From contig NC_079366.1 in NCBI RefSeq assembly GCF_021018895.1, forward strand, positions 19,793,396-19,857,395: a stretch of DNA of 64,000 nt, in the 5' to 3' direction. Position 1 is the stretch's first letter, and the number at the start of each line of letters is the position of its first letter. The stretch is from Seriola aureovittata (lineage: Eukaryota; Chordata; Actinopteri; Carangiformes; Carangidae). The notes beneath the pieces are model-generated. The model made no database searches, was not told the origin of the DNA, and saw only the letters and a program-made list of their open reading frames with translations. Positions 1 through 13,278 of the stretch are shown here, one piece after another. A program made the translations under genes and the position numbers.

Positions 1-986
1 TGAAACAGATCTCAAATTGAACTGCCATATTAAATGCTACGGACAAGATCAAAGCTAATTGCAAATAGCTCCTCAAAATGATCCCCTGGAACAATAATAA
101 GACAATTAGCCTATAAGCAATCGTAGGAATTTTAGAACCAAATAAACCTTGCTGTATGTCACCAAGCAATCGTTAATCGCTGGAAAGATTATGACATATT
201 TCTGTGACAGACACAAAATGAGGCTGTTTTCTAATTTCAGTGAATCTGTGACATGATGAAATGATGAAGATAACCATCCCACCATCCTTCATTTCTCCTC
301 AGACTCCAGTTTCTGTTGATAACAGTCATTTATTAAAGCTGCTACTGAAGCACTTAACAGCCATGCTTCAGAGACTGTTATTCATTCAGTTGTCACTGCT
401 GCAGCGTGGTGCGACATTTATCATCATGTATTCTCAGTGACTGTTACAGTATGTAGTGTGTTTTTGTGTGCATTAAACTGAACAGCAAGCTGTGATCAGA
501 ATGCAGACTGGACAGAATCGAACAATTGTACTTGAGGCTTTTCATAATTATTTACGGTGTTTCAGTGAGCACAGAATAAATTATCAGCTCAGTGTCAGAA
601 GCTAGCAGCAGAAGCCAGTTTGTGGGAGTTTCCTCTGGTTGCATAGCAACTCACAGGTGACTCACATTTTTAGCATTTGACACCACTGATGTACAACATG
701 ATGCATATTTCCTTGAAAGGGCACAGACATTCACAGACTCTCCAAAGCCACTGGAGAAAATCAAAGATAGAAAAAAATCAGCTGAGTGTTTAAGGTTGTT
801 GGGCAGACATGTTTAAGCCAATAAGCTGCTCTGTGTCTGTTAACTACTGCTTAGTCATCAACCCTGCTGAACATTCACTGACTGTGATGCCCTTTTTCCA
901 TCTCAGAACGGCTCTGTTCTTTAGAGTCTGAATGAGCTTACTGTTGGACTGCCAGCTTCTCCTCAGACAAGCAGAGACAGAAAAAG

Positions 987-992
<6 letters not shown>

Positions 993-1052
<60 letters not shown>
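993..1052. repeat. (TG)n microsatellite
   Basis: About 30 uninterrupted TG dinucleotides followed by a short GA run. Simple sequence repeat. Confidence 0.97.
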
Positions 1053-1061
<9 letters not shown>

Positions 1062-1374
1062 AGGAGGGACTGGGCTGCTGGCAATAGCTAAGGGGCAGTC
1101 ACATGCCCAGGCAAGGATGTTAAGTGTATGACCTTCTCGGCCTGACGCTGCCAGGGTGTGGGTGCATGACCACAGCTACTAACCTTTACAAGAAAAGAAC
1201 GGACTAAATGGAAGAAAAGTGCACTTGTCTTCAGCTCATTCAAACCAATGAAACACTGTTTTGTGTTATCCTCTCACGAGATCAGCCGTGTCAACTTGTA
1301 TTACGAGTTTCACTATTTCTGTCATAAGACTATAGAATAGGAAACAAATACAGATTTATTTAATGCTATCAAAT

Positions 1375-1702
1375 AAAAAGAAATGCATGAAAAGTGCTGA
1401 AACAATTATTCAGTCAAGAATAATTCTGATTATCAATAAATCATTTAAGCGAATTATCAAGCAGAATTGCACAAATGTGAGGATTTGCTGCTTTTCTCTG
1501 TTTTCTGTCATTGAATGTTGAATATGTTTGGGTTTGGGACTATTCATTGTACCAAACAAGGAATCTGAAGGTGTCACTTTGAGCTCTGGGACATTATGAT
1601 GGGAATTTTTCAGTTACCAGACATTTTACAAACCTATAGTTGTTGCTAAAAACAGCCAAAAGATGAATAAAAAATGAAAATTAGCATCAGTTGCAGCCCT
1701 AT
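1375..1702 (+). repeat. dispersed fish repeat, copy 1
   Basis: Shares the blocks GTGAGGATTTGCTG, TTTTCTCT, a TTTGG..TTTGGGACT segment and a terminal GCAGCCCTAT with segments at 16013-16240 and 19546-19650, and with 56405-56720 in reverse orientation. It begins with alternating ATTA/TAAT motifs (homeobox-like, AT-rich) and ends at GCAGCCCTA, as seen for a common interspersed repeat of percomorph fish. I cannot assign a transposon class from sequence alone. Confidence 0.75.
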
Positions 1703-1786
1703 ATGACCAACAAGGTAGTTCTTCACTATGAATGCACACATAAGCATTAAAAGGATATGTGAACTACATGTGTGCTGTCACTGATG

Positions 1787-1787
<1 letters not shown>

Positions 1788-1836
<49 letters not shown>
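1788..1836. repeat. (CA)n microsatellite
   Basis: Pure CA dinucleotide run of about 24 units. It generates a spurious TH-repeat ORF. Confidence 0.97.
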
Positions 1837-1838
<2 letters not shown>

Positions 1839-3349
1839 AGTGCAGGGATGTGTGCAGTGGTATGTCTGTGATGAGATTAGAGTCCTTGGAAAGTGCCTTT
1901 CTGTCTCTGACCTACTGTTGACATTCAGGCCCGATAAGGAGACGGAAGAGAAGTGATAAAAAACAAGAGGAAGGTAGAAAAGACGAGGCCGGCTGTCCTG
2001 ACAGATAAAAACACAGCACAGATACCAGATGACTTTAATATGAGCCTCGAATGACGCTTGTCAACATTCGCTGATCATTTTAACAAAAGATGTAGGTATC
2101 ACGAAGAAAGGAGCTTATGTTGCGATTGAAGATGCCATGAAAGTACTAGAGTTTCATCTGTACAGGTTGACAGAAACTGTATGTTTTATAAACCTAATCT
2201 TCACCTGACACCTTTATTGAAATATCTGAAAATGAAAGCAGATGCTTCAACTATGATTCTAATAATAAACATAATATAACCTACTATAACCTTCTCTTCT
2301 CATCAGATAGTTACCGTGCCTCTTGATTCCCTTTTGTAATCACTTATAAATAATGAATTAGAAAACTGGATGACTGTTGGACATTGGCAGAATACTTTAT
2401 GGAAATTCAATGCCATGATTAGAGAGGCTGGAAAAGGGACAAACCATTTTGTGAAATATAATGGTAGAGGATTCACTGATTTAATTCAATATATTTAATT
2501 TTAATATAGACTTACCTTCAGTAAAAATTTATATATCTCAGACCAAAAATAGCTTCAATGTTTGGAACGCACACTAATCATCCTGGGATTCATTTCAATA
2601 AAAGCTCTGAAAATCAGTCAAGTAAAGCCTCGTCTTATTCACTCTTTGTGCCATTCTGTGGGAGAGATCCAAACCATGTTCAACAGATTCAGAGCCACCA
2701 GTAACGTGCATCATCACTCTGTGATTTATATCCAAATACTCCTATTAACAGCGGGCCGTACTTTTAACTATTTCCTGAAGCAGCATGGCGGCTTTATGGA
2801 GGGACTGGCCTGAGAGAGAGTCGGGCAGCAGGGCTGTGAGAGAAACTAGACGACTCTGTTGCTGACCAAGCTGCTCCCGTCCAACCCTCTATTCAGCATG
2901 AGGCAACTAACCAGCCCTGGAGGGAGACAGATGCAGACCACATCTGGTGGGTGGACATGAATAAGAATTAAGCTATCAACAGAGAGGTGGAGGTGAAGGA
3001 GAGAAGGGGAGTGTGTGCGAGTGTTTGTATGCATGATAATGTGTTTTCTAAAATGGACCACAGTTCGGAGCTGTGGTCCCACCACGCCACTATTTGTATA
3101 CACTATATATGCCATACTAAATGTTATGATATACCATATTTGCAGTTAGGATACAAATAAATAAATGTAATAAACCCTCACCCGAGCTGATGGACAATCA
3201 TACTGCAACTTTGGACAAACTTTAAAAAGAAAAAGAAAAATGTTCTTCCAAAAAAAATGTTACATACTAAATCAAAGCTGCTTAAATATAATATGCAGTG
3301 TGTAACTGTGACACAGTTTGAGTCACGAGAACCAGTGCAATTCACTTAC

Positions 3350-3579
3350 TGCTGTTTGTGATTGAGCTCCGCCTCCTTGTTCACCAGATCCTGTTTGAGG
3401 TTAGCCAGCATCTCCACAGAGACGTCCACCTGCCGAGAGAGCTCGGAGGCCTTGTCCTCCAGGTCTTGTTTCTCCTGGCTCAGCCGCTCGCTCTCTTGCT
3501 TGGCTCGCTCCAGCTCGGAGCTCTTCCTCTCCAGCTCTGCCTGAAGTCGGCCTACACGGGCTGCTATTTTCTGCTCCAC
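3350..3579 (-). CDS. fbxo41: fbxo41 coding exon, coiled-coil segment
   Basis: The acceptor TTGTAG precedes GTGGAGCAG (VEQKIA) and the donor GTAAGT follows CAAACAGCA. The 230-bp exon leaves phase 2. It encodes a charged coiled coil from VEQKIAARVGRLQAELE to HKQ plus a split codon. The joint EE|VEQK matches the family. Confidence 0.95.
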
Positions 3580-5455
3580 CTACAAGACATGAAGCACTTG
3601 AGCTTGTCCTGCCATAACAACCATGTTATATGAAGCACAACCAGGAATGCTAATTAGATGTTCAACTAAGATTCAGTTATTAACACATCCATTAACAAAG
3701 GTTCCTTACAGATCCATAACGTCCCTCCATATTTCAAAGTGTTGCTGACTTCAAGGAAACCACTTTCACTTGGTTCTAACAAAATTAAATTAAATCAGTA
3801 ACACCCTGTCAGTGCTCCATTTGTTAACCAGCTTGGTTTCCTTTCTAAAAATGTGACATCTAAAAATATTATAATACTTATATATATCTATTATATATAA
3901 AAGTTTAGTTGTGACAAAAGCGTCAGTCATGCTTCCTCCAACGACTAAAGCTTTTCTGTCTTCTAAAAACTTACTGATGTCTTCATTTTTTGATTGATGT
4001 TATTCACTATATACTCATTTTGTTCAGCTTTATGAGGCCGCTGGGCTCCTTATAGGCGACACATTATTCCCACCTGAGCTACTCTTCATTGGATACTGAT
4101 ATAATGCTAGACTGGTCAGATTCAGTTCTCAAAGCAGACCGAGGATGTCAGGAAGAGTGCTGCTGGCGGTTCAGTGTTGAAGTTGAAGACATAAGGTGAT
4201 AACTATTTTCCTTCAGTGCCTCTGGGCTGTGCAATAACCTGCCTGAGTAGATCAATCTGACAACAAGGGCCAAGATAATTTTATGGTCTTTGTGTGCTAT
4301 CTGAGCAACTCACCCATTTCAGGGATCAAGTCCCTTAATGGATATCAAAGATATCAAATTAGGCTTCTGAGAGATCAAGAGATCTGAGAGATCCGACTGG
4401 AAGCTTGCATTGAGTTTTTTCTCCTCCATTGTTGAATAATTGTTGCAATACAGGACTGAACACACTGATGCTCGACAGCACACCCATCACTATTCAAGAA
4501 AGAAATGATGTGACATTTTGTATTTTAAATGGCTTGCTTACTTTAATAGTAATTAACCAGCTCAGCTGGAGTTAGTCATGTACTTGTTAATTTCCAAACC
4601 AATAGGACCAATAAGAGTATTCACCTACCCTCTGGTTAGTATTTCAACACTCTTGTGTTAAAGTCCCTATGCTTACAAATCACTCTAATTTTTGGTTGTA
4701 GAAACAAACTATCCAACACAAAGTTGGTGGTTTGATTTTATTCTATTCATTTCCCCCGGTTGGATCAATGAGTGGGTGGTGGGTCATTTATCAGCATGCA
4801 GTGTTTGACACAACCAGTGGTGAGCGCCAAAGTTGGAATTGTTCAAAGTCTACAGTGTTAAGGAAGCAGAGGCTGTCTCCTTATTAACCAGAATGATCAT
4901 ACTTACCTCTTCAGACAGCTTCTCCAGCCTCTCATCCAGCTCCAGCCGTTCAAACGCCCGCGCCTTCAGCCTGGCCAGGCCTTCCTCGTAGGCCGCCTCC
5001 ACTGCACTTGCCGCTACATTAGCAGCTACTGCTACAGCTGTGCTGGGGTTTCCATGGGGACCCGGGTCTGTGGATGTCATGGCTTTCTTCATGAAAATCT
5101 CCCCCAGGGGAAACTCCACATTGGGAATATACCGAGCTGCAGAGTTGGAGTTGGCCGGGGTCAAACTCAGGTCGTCCGCGCAAGGAAGTTCACGGCAAGG
5201 GAAGCGCCGCTCCTTCAAAGCTGAAGGCCGCAGCGGCTCAAAAGGGTCGTTGTTGTTGGCAGGTGTGAGGAGGGCTCCCTCAGCCACTAGGGGCAGCAGA
5301 GCGGCAGCGTCACATACACTGTTGGACTTGGAGAGGACGTAGAGGGTCTCGTACGTGTGGTTGTACTCCAGGTGGGCACGTAAGGACGACAGGCTTCGGA
5401 AGCGCTTGTGCTCCCCGCAGCGAGGACAGCGGTATGGCAGGTCCAGAGAGGCCAT
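3350..5455 (-). CDS. fbxo41: F-box only protein 41 (5' part of gene)
   Basis: Two coding exons (5455-4907 and 3579-3350) give the first 259 residues plus two bases. The start MASLDLPYRCPRCGEHKRF and the run RSLSSLRAHLEYNHTYETLY match vertebrate FBXO41 closely. C10, C13, H28 and H33 form a C2H2-like zinc finger. Residues about 155-259 are a heptad-rich coiled coil (YEEGLARLKARAFERLEL, then EELS..QVDVSVEMLANLKQDL). The middle (about 50-150) is Ala/Pro-rich and divergent, as in the family. FBXO41 is the substrate receptor of a neuronal SCF-type ubiquitin ligase linked to centrosome function and axon growth; its F-box and C-terminal leucine-rich region are outside the window. ZNF365 shares a similar N-terminal finger, but the coiled-coil sequence and the egr4/mogs neighbours favour FBXO41. 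The start is chosen by family identity; there is no upstream in-frame ATG in the exon. Confidence 0.95.
3580..4906 (-). other. fbxo41: fbxo41 intron between the two visible coding exons
   Basis: 1327-bp GT-AG intron in phase 0, bounded by GTAAGT at 4906 and TTGTAG at 3580. No further gene or clear repeat seen inside. Confidence 0.9.
4907..5455 (-). CDS. fbxo41: fbxo41 first coding exon (zinc finger)
   Basis: 549 bp, 183 codons, ending LSEE before a consensus GTAAGT donor. On its 5' side a strong acceptor (CCCCCTCTCCTCCAG) places the exon edge at 5470, so only 15 bases of 5' UTR are in this exon and the rest must come from an upstream exon. Confidence 0.94.
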
Positions 5456-8400
5456 TCCGTGCAGTAACTGCTGGAGGAGAGGGGGCGCTCACACAGCACA
5501 ACGGCAGCGCCAGTATGAGGGCACAGAGGTCAAGCACCTGACAGATCCTCTCATTGTGAAAAAAGGACAGCTATGGAAAGGAAGAGCGATCCCATGTGCA
5601 ACGGAGGAGCCTCAGCTCAGTCACATGACCACACATAGTGGCAACATTTAACTGGTCGTTTCACTTCATCTTTCATGGCTCCCCTGCCTGAGGTCCTAAA
5701 ACAGAGGGAGAAAGCACAGGCGAGTTTAACTGCTTTATACTGTGAGTGTGGTATAGCAATGAGAATCAAACAGAACTTAGTAAAGTTAAATAAACTGCTG
5801 ACAGAAAAGTAATGACAATGACTCATCCCAGTGCAACTACAAAACATTAAACTGGGGTCGAGCGCTCCAGAGCATTTTCCTGCAACAACGCCAAGTAAAT
5901 CCTGTCTATGGACTCCTATAACTGTTGATTGAAACTTTTTGTTTTTCTTCTTCACCACTTGTACCCCATAATAAAAGAGGAAGACTGGGGAAATGGGAGT
6001 GGACCCATTAGTCTTGTTAGCGTCAACATCAATTTCCAGTCTGAGGTCTACAAAGTCAGGCTGGACAAATCTGCTTAGTCTGACAGCCCCTTACAAACAG
6101 ATCTGGTAACCCACAGTAAGAAAGAAACTCTACGATCTGTTATCTAATCCAGCCTTTGCTTCTGTTGTGGCTTGTAAGCCTTAAATGCCGCCTTATATTT
6201 GTAACAATACCCCAGTAGAAGGTAAAGAAAAGAGTCATTTAAATGTACAACATACATCAAACAAAGACCAACAATTTCTTAATAGCAATGAACCTTGCAT
6301 TCATAAAACTGAAGTCTGTAGTAATTATTTTATAAATATTTACATTTGTCGTGTCCATCTGCTACTTCGAAGCTGAGCCGAGTCAAGCTGCTACAAGAAC
6401 ACTACATCACTGTGTTTATCCAATTACCCAGAACTGGATGCTCCTGATCAAATATAAATTCCTCCATTGGTTCCCCTACATCAGGTCCTCTAATTAAAGT
6501 ACAACTCTCTGATCAAGCACTGTACTGAAAAATATTTTGCAAGATCTTTAGATCAGTCAGACACCAGCACGCTGATGTTAAGCTCCTGACAGTGGCTAGA
6601 TAGGTCTTTGTGACTGAACTAATTCTTCTATTGATGGATTTAAGTAGGAACCATTTTATATTGGCTGCTTTTCATTTTCCCTTTATTTAAGGACACCTGG
6701 CCAATAGGAGCAGAGTATACAAATGATTCAGTTAAATGCCATTAAACAGCACAGACAAAAATCCTGTTAAGATGCAAACAATGTGAAAGAGCATGTGATT
6801 TGTGTGTATTTCTACTATTAGTAGTATGTTGACAGATCCTTTAGGCTCTGCTGAACTCATCCTACATCATATATAGATGTAGAGAAGATCCTGACTGTCA
6901 AATTCTAAACATATTCCCTCATTCTCTTTAATGTAAGTTACTATTTTTAAAACAATCAACAACCCAATGGGTACTGGTTCAAAACCCAAGAATACTGAAG
7001 TCCAGAACTTGGACGGCGTTTCGATGCTGTTTCCGCTGAACATACTGAGTCCACATGGTGTGCGTATCCATTGCAGCCCGTGTAGTAGAGAGTGGACAAT
7101 CTTTATATCAACATGGACCATTTGGACTCTTACAGCTGGACAGTAGTGGTGTTCACCATTCCGAGACTGGAGCTTAAACCAAAACAGTCTTTTTGATTTT
7201 TCTCAATCTCACTACTTTCTACAGCAGCTACTAACGAGCGAAGCAGTGGGCACAGACATGGGCGGTGTGATCGCAAATCACAGATGCAGGCCATTCTTCA
7301 CAGAGGGCTCATACACTGGAAATTCCCAGAAGTCACTGAGACTGTTATTAGAAGTCTGGTGAGGCTGGATCAGGGAGTGCACTGGCAAGCCGTGCCCACT
7401 TATTAAAGGAGGAGGATTTTACAGAGGCAGTCACTACACTGCAGACAGCAGGCATTCCCATCTGCTTAAAATTACTAAGTGAGGTATTTAACCAGTCAGG
7501 AAATGGAAGGACGTGAGGCTGCTTGGTAGCCACATGTCACATCCTGCCAATGCAGCTCAGCTGAAACATCGCAGAGGACTTTTACTTAATGTGGACTAGT
7601 GAATAGTGGGTGCGTGTTTCATTCATAAGACAAACACATACTCATGTCTTTCCGTCTCCTTTTCTACCAGCACAGCACCCCGCCACACACAGCAAAAACA
7701 CAGAATCTACAACATTCACAACTTTGGAGTTTTCATTTCCACGATTATCAGAATCCATTTTGAATATAAAAAAAAAAAAACAAGTGAAAATCAAATCACA
7801 AAAATACCATTTGCACACTGTGGTTACTGTGGTTTTACACAGACTGACACATCAAGAGAAGCTTTTTTGTGTTTTCTCACATATTGTCTGTTTACTTCCC
7901 ACTGTAGGAAACATATTGTGAGAGGCTTTACCATGAGAGGATCCTGTCGAATACAGTCAGTGGTGTTCTCTCACAGCAATACGCATCAGTCCTTTGATGC
8001 ATGCCTGTCGAATTCTTACACACTGTCAGCGGTGAGGTTAACTGATAGGTTGTGTGGCCCAATAGTGATCAAATATACAAGAGACCATTTAAAATTCAGT
8101 TGAAGCAGTAGGATTGTAGGAAAAATGCCAAATACCTCTTTCTCATTCCTGCACCAATCAGGGGCCAGGGGCCACATTTTGTCGCGGTAGTGTTGGGATA
8201 CAAACAAACACAGATTTTCTCTGTAATGATGATTCTACAGAGCAGCCATCTGGTGCTATGGCAAAATATCACAGGAAGCGGTATAGTATCTAGCATTAAG
8301 AAGTGCCATACATCTCATATGGACTGCTTATCTACCGTGTTCACTTTCTGTCTGTCTGTGTCTCGTTAGTCGTGGGCTGATATGAATACAGAAGCATTAG

Positions 8401-9812
8401 TAAAGATCTCAGTACTATTACGGCTAAAGGACACATTCTTGACTGACATGACAAGCCATTGAAAATATTACCCTGAGTGGTTGTTTTACTTCCATTTCTT
8501 GAGAAACCCTATTCTGCAGACTTTTAATCATGAAGGGCTTTAGTTTATTTACTTTTTAAAGGCTCCTTGCAGAGAAACTGGAACAATCTCGTTTTCATCG
8601 CATGTTAATCCCACAGAAGCTTTCAGACGGTCAATGGAAACATTAAAGTCTGTCCAATCAAGGCAAACACAGACCTATACGAAACACAGCAAGGGCTTCA
8701 TGCTTCTTTACAACAAGGTCATGAGTGAGACAGACAGTATCAGGACAAAAAAGGCTCTGTATCTATTGCTGTTTACATCAGGGCAATAACCTGAACTGGA
8801 GAGGCCTGTTTACAACTCCTACAGTCGATTTCTACCGCAAAAATAAAAAGGTTACTGAACATATAAAGTCACGGGGGAGCCACAGGTGAATGGTCTCAAA
8901 TAGACAGAGAGAATAAAGATATATAAAGGTAAAGACAAGGAGTGAAAAGGTGTGGGTGAGTAAGGAAGGTGCAAGAAGGTGTCAGATAGAGACTGTTAAA
9001 GTAGTTCACACTGGCGGGGAGGAGTATGTGGATCGTGCAAGCGGTATGCATAAATTATACATGATGCATAATATTTACATTTTAGATACTGATTGGCAAA
9101 ACATGTGGAAAAAACAAGATACATTCCACTAGATTGGAGACAAGGAGGGAGATTTCCTGGGAAAATCTGATTTGTTTCTTCAGAAATGTAAATGCCAAAT
9201 TTTTAAGAAGTAAGCCAACTTTTCAGACCACCATCCAGTAACTTAACTGATCAGAGAAAAGATACCTCAGGATCTGTCTGATTCATGTTTGGAAAGAAGA
9301 AAGCTTCTTTTTACAAGTGAGAGATGGAGAGGCAGGTGGAGATGTGACATGTCGGTTATCAGCGAACTGTTGTGTGTAAAAGGAATCAGGTTTTACCCAG
9401 CAGAGTCTGCATCAAGTTGAAGTTAGTTCACGGTTAGGTATTGAACAGCTAGAGCTGTGTCTGTATGACTGTGATCAGAAAGAGAATTCATCTTTACCAC
9501 CGCTAACCAAATGCCTCAAGTAAACCCAGTATTTTGACTGTGGCTCAGAAGGTAGAGTAGGTTGTCCATTAATTGCAGGGTCGGGCTCCATCCACATCTC
9601 CTGTAAATTACGTCTAAATATTACAAAATAGTTTTCCCAATTATGTTGTGGTGGCAAATGTAATGGCTGACTGGATTATGGTCAGAGGTATTTTTTGAAT
9701 CAATGTAGTACTACATTTTATTGTCAGAGTGGTCAGGACCTGGCTGGGGTGGACAGCGAGGGTACAAACACGCGACTGCTACACCATAGACCCGGGTTTC
9801 CATCCAAAGTCT

Positions 9813-9813
9813 G

Positions 9814-9841
<28 letters not shown>
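9813..9841. repeat. (TG)n microsatellite
   Basis: About 14 TG dinucleotides in intronic DNA. Confidence 0.95.
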
Positions 9842-9844
<3 letters not shown>

Positions 9845-11337
9845 AGGAAAATCATGAAGGGCTTTAGTCTATTTACCATTTGATTACATCCATCGCCCAG
9901 TCCTAATCAAGAATGAATAAGCACTAAATCATAGTTTCCAGCTGCATATTTGTTTATATAGCTTCCATACATATTTCTAATGTACTCCATATGATTTTTT
10001 TAGGTCTTGAATCAGCTTCAGAGTCAGAGAAGTGTTGTGCCTTGATAATAATGTCATTCAGTCTTTGGCATAATCAGATGTTTTGTTTATATCAGAAATG
10101 ATCACAGACACACACCCTCGTTCTCACTCTCTCCCTGGAACACTGCATCTTTTAAAATGACAGGTGGTGGTCACTTGATAACAGTTTGTGTACACAGCAG
10201 TATTTAAGCAGTTGTAATTAGGAGGAATGGGACGCATTATTGCAGCTCTGCATAGAAACACCCTGATTGTACCTGCTGTGCTGTTGTATCGAGCGCAGCA
10301 ATATTTTATGTACTAAAGAGAAGAAGACAGAGGCTAACACCAGTAACATCTTTTTCAAACCACAAGCTTTGCAGGTCCATGTTATTACATTACTGGATAT
10401 ATTAATATTTTATTCCAGCACTCATTGCACGCTCAACCTTCTCAGCGGGTGATCCCTCGTTGACTCAGCATACCCAAGGTCACTCGCTTTTTAACTCTCT
10501 TTCTACTTATACAGTCCTTTCAAAAACATTTTGGGTCAAAAAGTGGAAAGTGCAGGCAATCTGCAGGGTATCTCATTTTGTTGTATGTTCTTGAATACTG
10601 TATTAAATCATTTGGCATTTTGTGATTCTCTGTTGATTTATTACATCTAAGCATGTTTTTTCATTCCATGTAATATCCTTTAGGACATACTTATCTAAAA
10701 GGCCTTGCAAGTTCTATAAACAAGACAGAAAGTTAACAAGTAGGTTTAAAACCCTTGCGAGGTTTGAGAAGTTTTCTCAGACCACTGGTTACTGAATAGT
10801 AGGAGAATTGCTGAAAATAACAAACAGATCAAATTCATTCAGCATTACTTGAACTAGCCCATCACTGTCACCACTGTGAGAGGAACTATTGACAGTGAGA
10901 TCAGGCAGAGCACTCAAGTCGCACTTGCTTTACCTGATTGGCATCAGCTGCTATATTCATGCTTCACAATCATTTAGACTTATTCGCAGCTGGGTTGCTA
11001 TCAGCTGACTAGTAACGTCCAGTCACATTCATGCAGGTGTACAGTGGGACCATTTTAACCTGACACTCCTCATTACCACTCTGCAGCCCCCCTTCACAGC
11101 CTCAACATCGTCCATATGTGCTGTATTTTTTGGTATTGTTGATTTAACTAAAATGTAATGTTCATTTATGCAGTCATTAAGGGGAGATTAGTTCTCCCAT
11201 GAAGCACAATCCTTGATGCTGCTTTGATTCTTTTGGGGGATCCTTCACAGAGCAGAGCCTTTTCCACCAAATCTAACTGTATAACCATTTTCTATAAATG
11301 GTCATTTCCTTGAGGCAAATGTCTGACTGAACTGTTT

Positions 11338-11762
11338 AAAAGAGCTATTTGTAAGTTTTGCTATTGCTAGCCAACATTAGGATTAACAGCTGTTTACTTA
11401 CCAGTCTTGGTAAGCGCTTCAGCCATTGTTGTATTTATGAGACAAGGCGTTATAATACCCCCTCTGAGGAGCGCTACTTCATCAGGGAGGACTGGTTGCT
11501 ATAGTGACTCTGTATCAGAAAGTGACTAGACAGGTAAACCAGGCCGGAGCAAGATAGTTGGTATACAAACTTCAGTAGAGGAAAAAGAGGTGATAGAATT
11601 AGAAGCAAAGCAAGAAGATTGCTTACTGGCTGGAGACAAGTAAAGAAATTACATTTGATACTGAACTCGCAACAGTTTCCTCTACACTGGTAAGTAAACA
11701 GCTGTTTGTGTAATGCTAACGTTGGCGATGTAGCAATAGCAAAACTTACAAATAGCTCCTTT
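11338..11762. mobile_element. MITE-like element with long terminal inverted repeats, copy 1
   Basis: The left arm AGAGCTATTTGTAAGTTTTG.. through ACAGCTGTTTACTTACCAGT is mirrored at the right end by ACTGGTAAGTAAACAGCTGTTT..CAAAACTTACAAATAGCTCC. The arms are about 65-75 bp, imperfect, and enclose about 280 bp without coding capacity. The flanks are compatible with a TA target duplication. The structure fits a non-autonomous DNA transposon (MITE). Confidence 0.85.
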
Positions 11763-13278
11763 ACCAACATCAGGATCAGCTGACATTACAAAAAGTATAG
11801 AGTCACAATAAGATGCGTTACAATAACAGATTATTTAATTCAAAGTCTTTTACAAATGTGAAAGCACAGTGGCCTATATGCTGCAGTCACTGCAACAGAA
11901 TTCTTAAGCTCTGCACCATGTGCATAAAACATCAGCTGGCCCTCAGGCTACACTAAAGATGTGCCTGTTAAAGGTTCAGCTCTGGTTGGAACACCAAATG
12001 GAACACCAAATGACCAAATTGGTCTAAATTCATTCATGAATAATAAAAGTCACTGGTTACAAGCAAAATGCCACTCAGCTTCGCATAATCTCGGTTCACC
12101 AGACCGGCTCTGGGGCTCTATCTCATAGTCAGGTGAGATTTATTCCTGTGTGCCTGTGCTCGCTGATAAAGATTTGTTTTGCTTGGAGGTGTGAGGAGGA
12201 GAGTGACTCAAGGTGTTTCACAACCATCACACCAGTCCTCTGCAAAGCTTCACCCAGGGATGCTGCGGCACTGAACTCGAACTGGCAGTTAGCAGTATGC
12301 TACTGTAAATAATACTGGAGGTGCCAAGACTTCATGAGAGGTGTGACACGAGCATCATCCTACACTTCAACAATGGAGCTGTGATCACTGCTGGTTTTTC
12401 TCATGTTGGAAATGGGCTCCACCCACTCCCATGTTATTACTTTCACAGCCAACGCCAGAATTAAACTCGAGGTAAATAAAGAGATAACATTGCAGCAAAT
12501 TAATCGTATTGCCCAACCCTAGTTTTCTCTGAATGACATACAGTACGCTGGGATCAGTGTAAAATGTGTTAAAGACTGCAAACATCCCGACAGCAGTCGA
12601 CGTTGAGGAGAGCACTTCATAGCTTTGACATGTTCACAGGACAGGCTACACACACAGCATATAGACTCCTTTATAGACTGAACGACAAAAGGTTTAGTGA
12701 AAGGTCCTAATGCCCTCAAGGCTCTTACATGAGCATGTCAAAGTGTATTAGCCCTGAGTAAGCCATGGGACTGCCATGACAGGACAACCTCTAAGCCTGG
12801 GGCTTCTCACCTGACAGCAAAGGGCAACCCCAATCATGTATGTTGAAAAAGATTCAAAACACTGACATTACACAGAGCACCACCCCTCTGAACAAGATCA
12901 GACCGAAACATTTCATCTCATGTGACAGTGATACCCAGAGACCCCCATTCTTTTTCAACATCTGCTTTTGGATATTTGAACTAAAAGATAGGCAGATGTA
13001 GGATATCTAACATCTACACTGAATCAAAACCAATGAAAACAAACAAAATAACTACCAAAAATAACCTCATATTTATCATACACCATCTAAGAATCAGCAT
13101 TAAGCAGTGCATTTAGTTGTGTGGTCATTTACAAAGTTTTGAGCTGAGTTCTGCCTCTAGAAAGAGTCTAGCCTGGTTCAAGAGAGACACTCTACTTTAT
13201 AGCAGTGTTAGCAGTAGCACATTTGTCCTGCTCTTATTTGGAGTTGAAGCAATTTATTTCAAGTCTTTATTTTAATGG

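Larger units (their letters stand above)
1..3349 (-). other. fbxo41: fbxo41 intron (left part), no exon seen
   Basis: This stretch lies downstream, in transcription order, of the fbxo41 exon ending at 3350. The family predicts that the next exon continues the coiled coil with a VVQIDQF-like segment, but I found no such coding segment on the minus strand, so the next exon must lie beyond the left edge. The stretch holds a (TG)n tract, a (CA)n tract and a dispersed repeat at 1375-1702, listed separately. The short ORFs here are low-complexity or random. Confidence 0.7.

Noticed and set aside
4850..5455. fbxo41 first exon as a ZNF365 gene
   Set aside because: The N-terminal finger is similar in both families, but the coiled coil (EQKIAARVGRLQAELE..SRQVDVSVEMLANLKQDL) and the egr4/mogs neighbours fit FBXO41.
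7606..8103. 165-aa plus-strand ORF
   Set aside because: No domain, no similarity I recognise, AT-rich intronic context, no splice or promoter logic.
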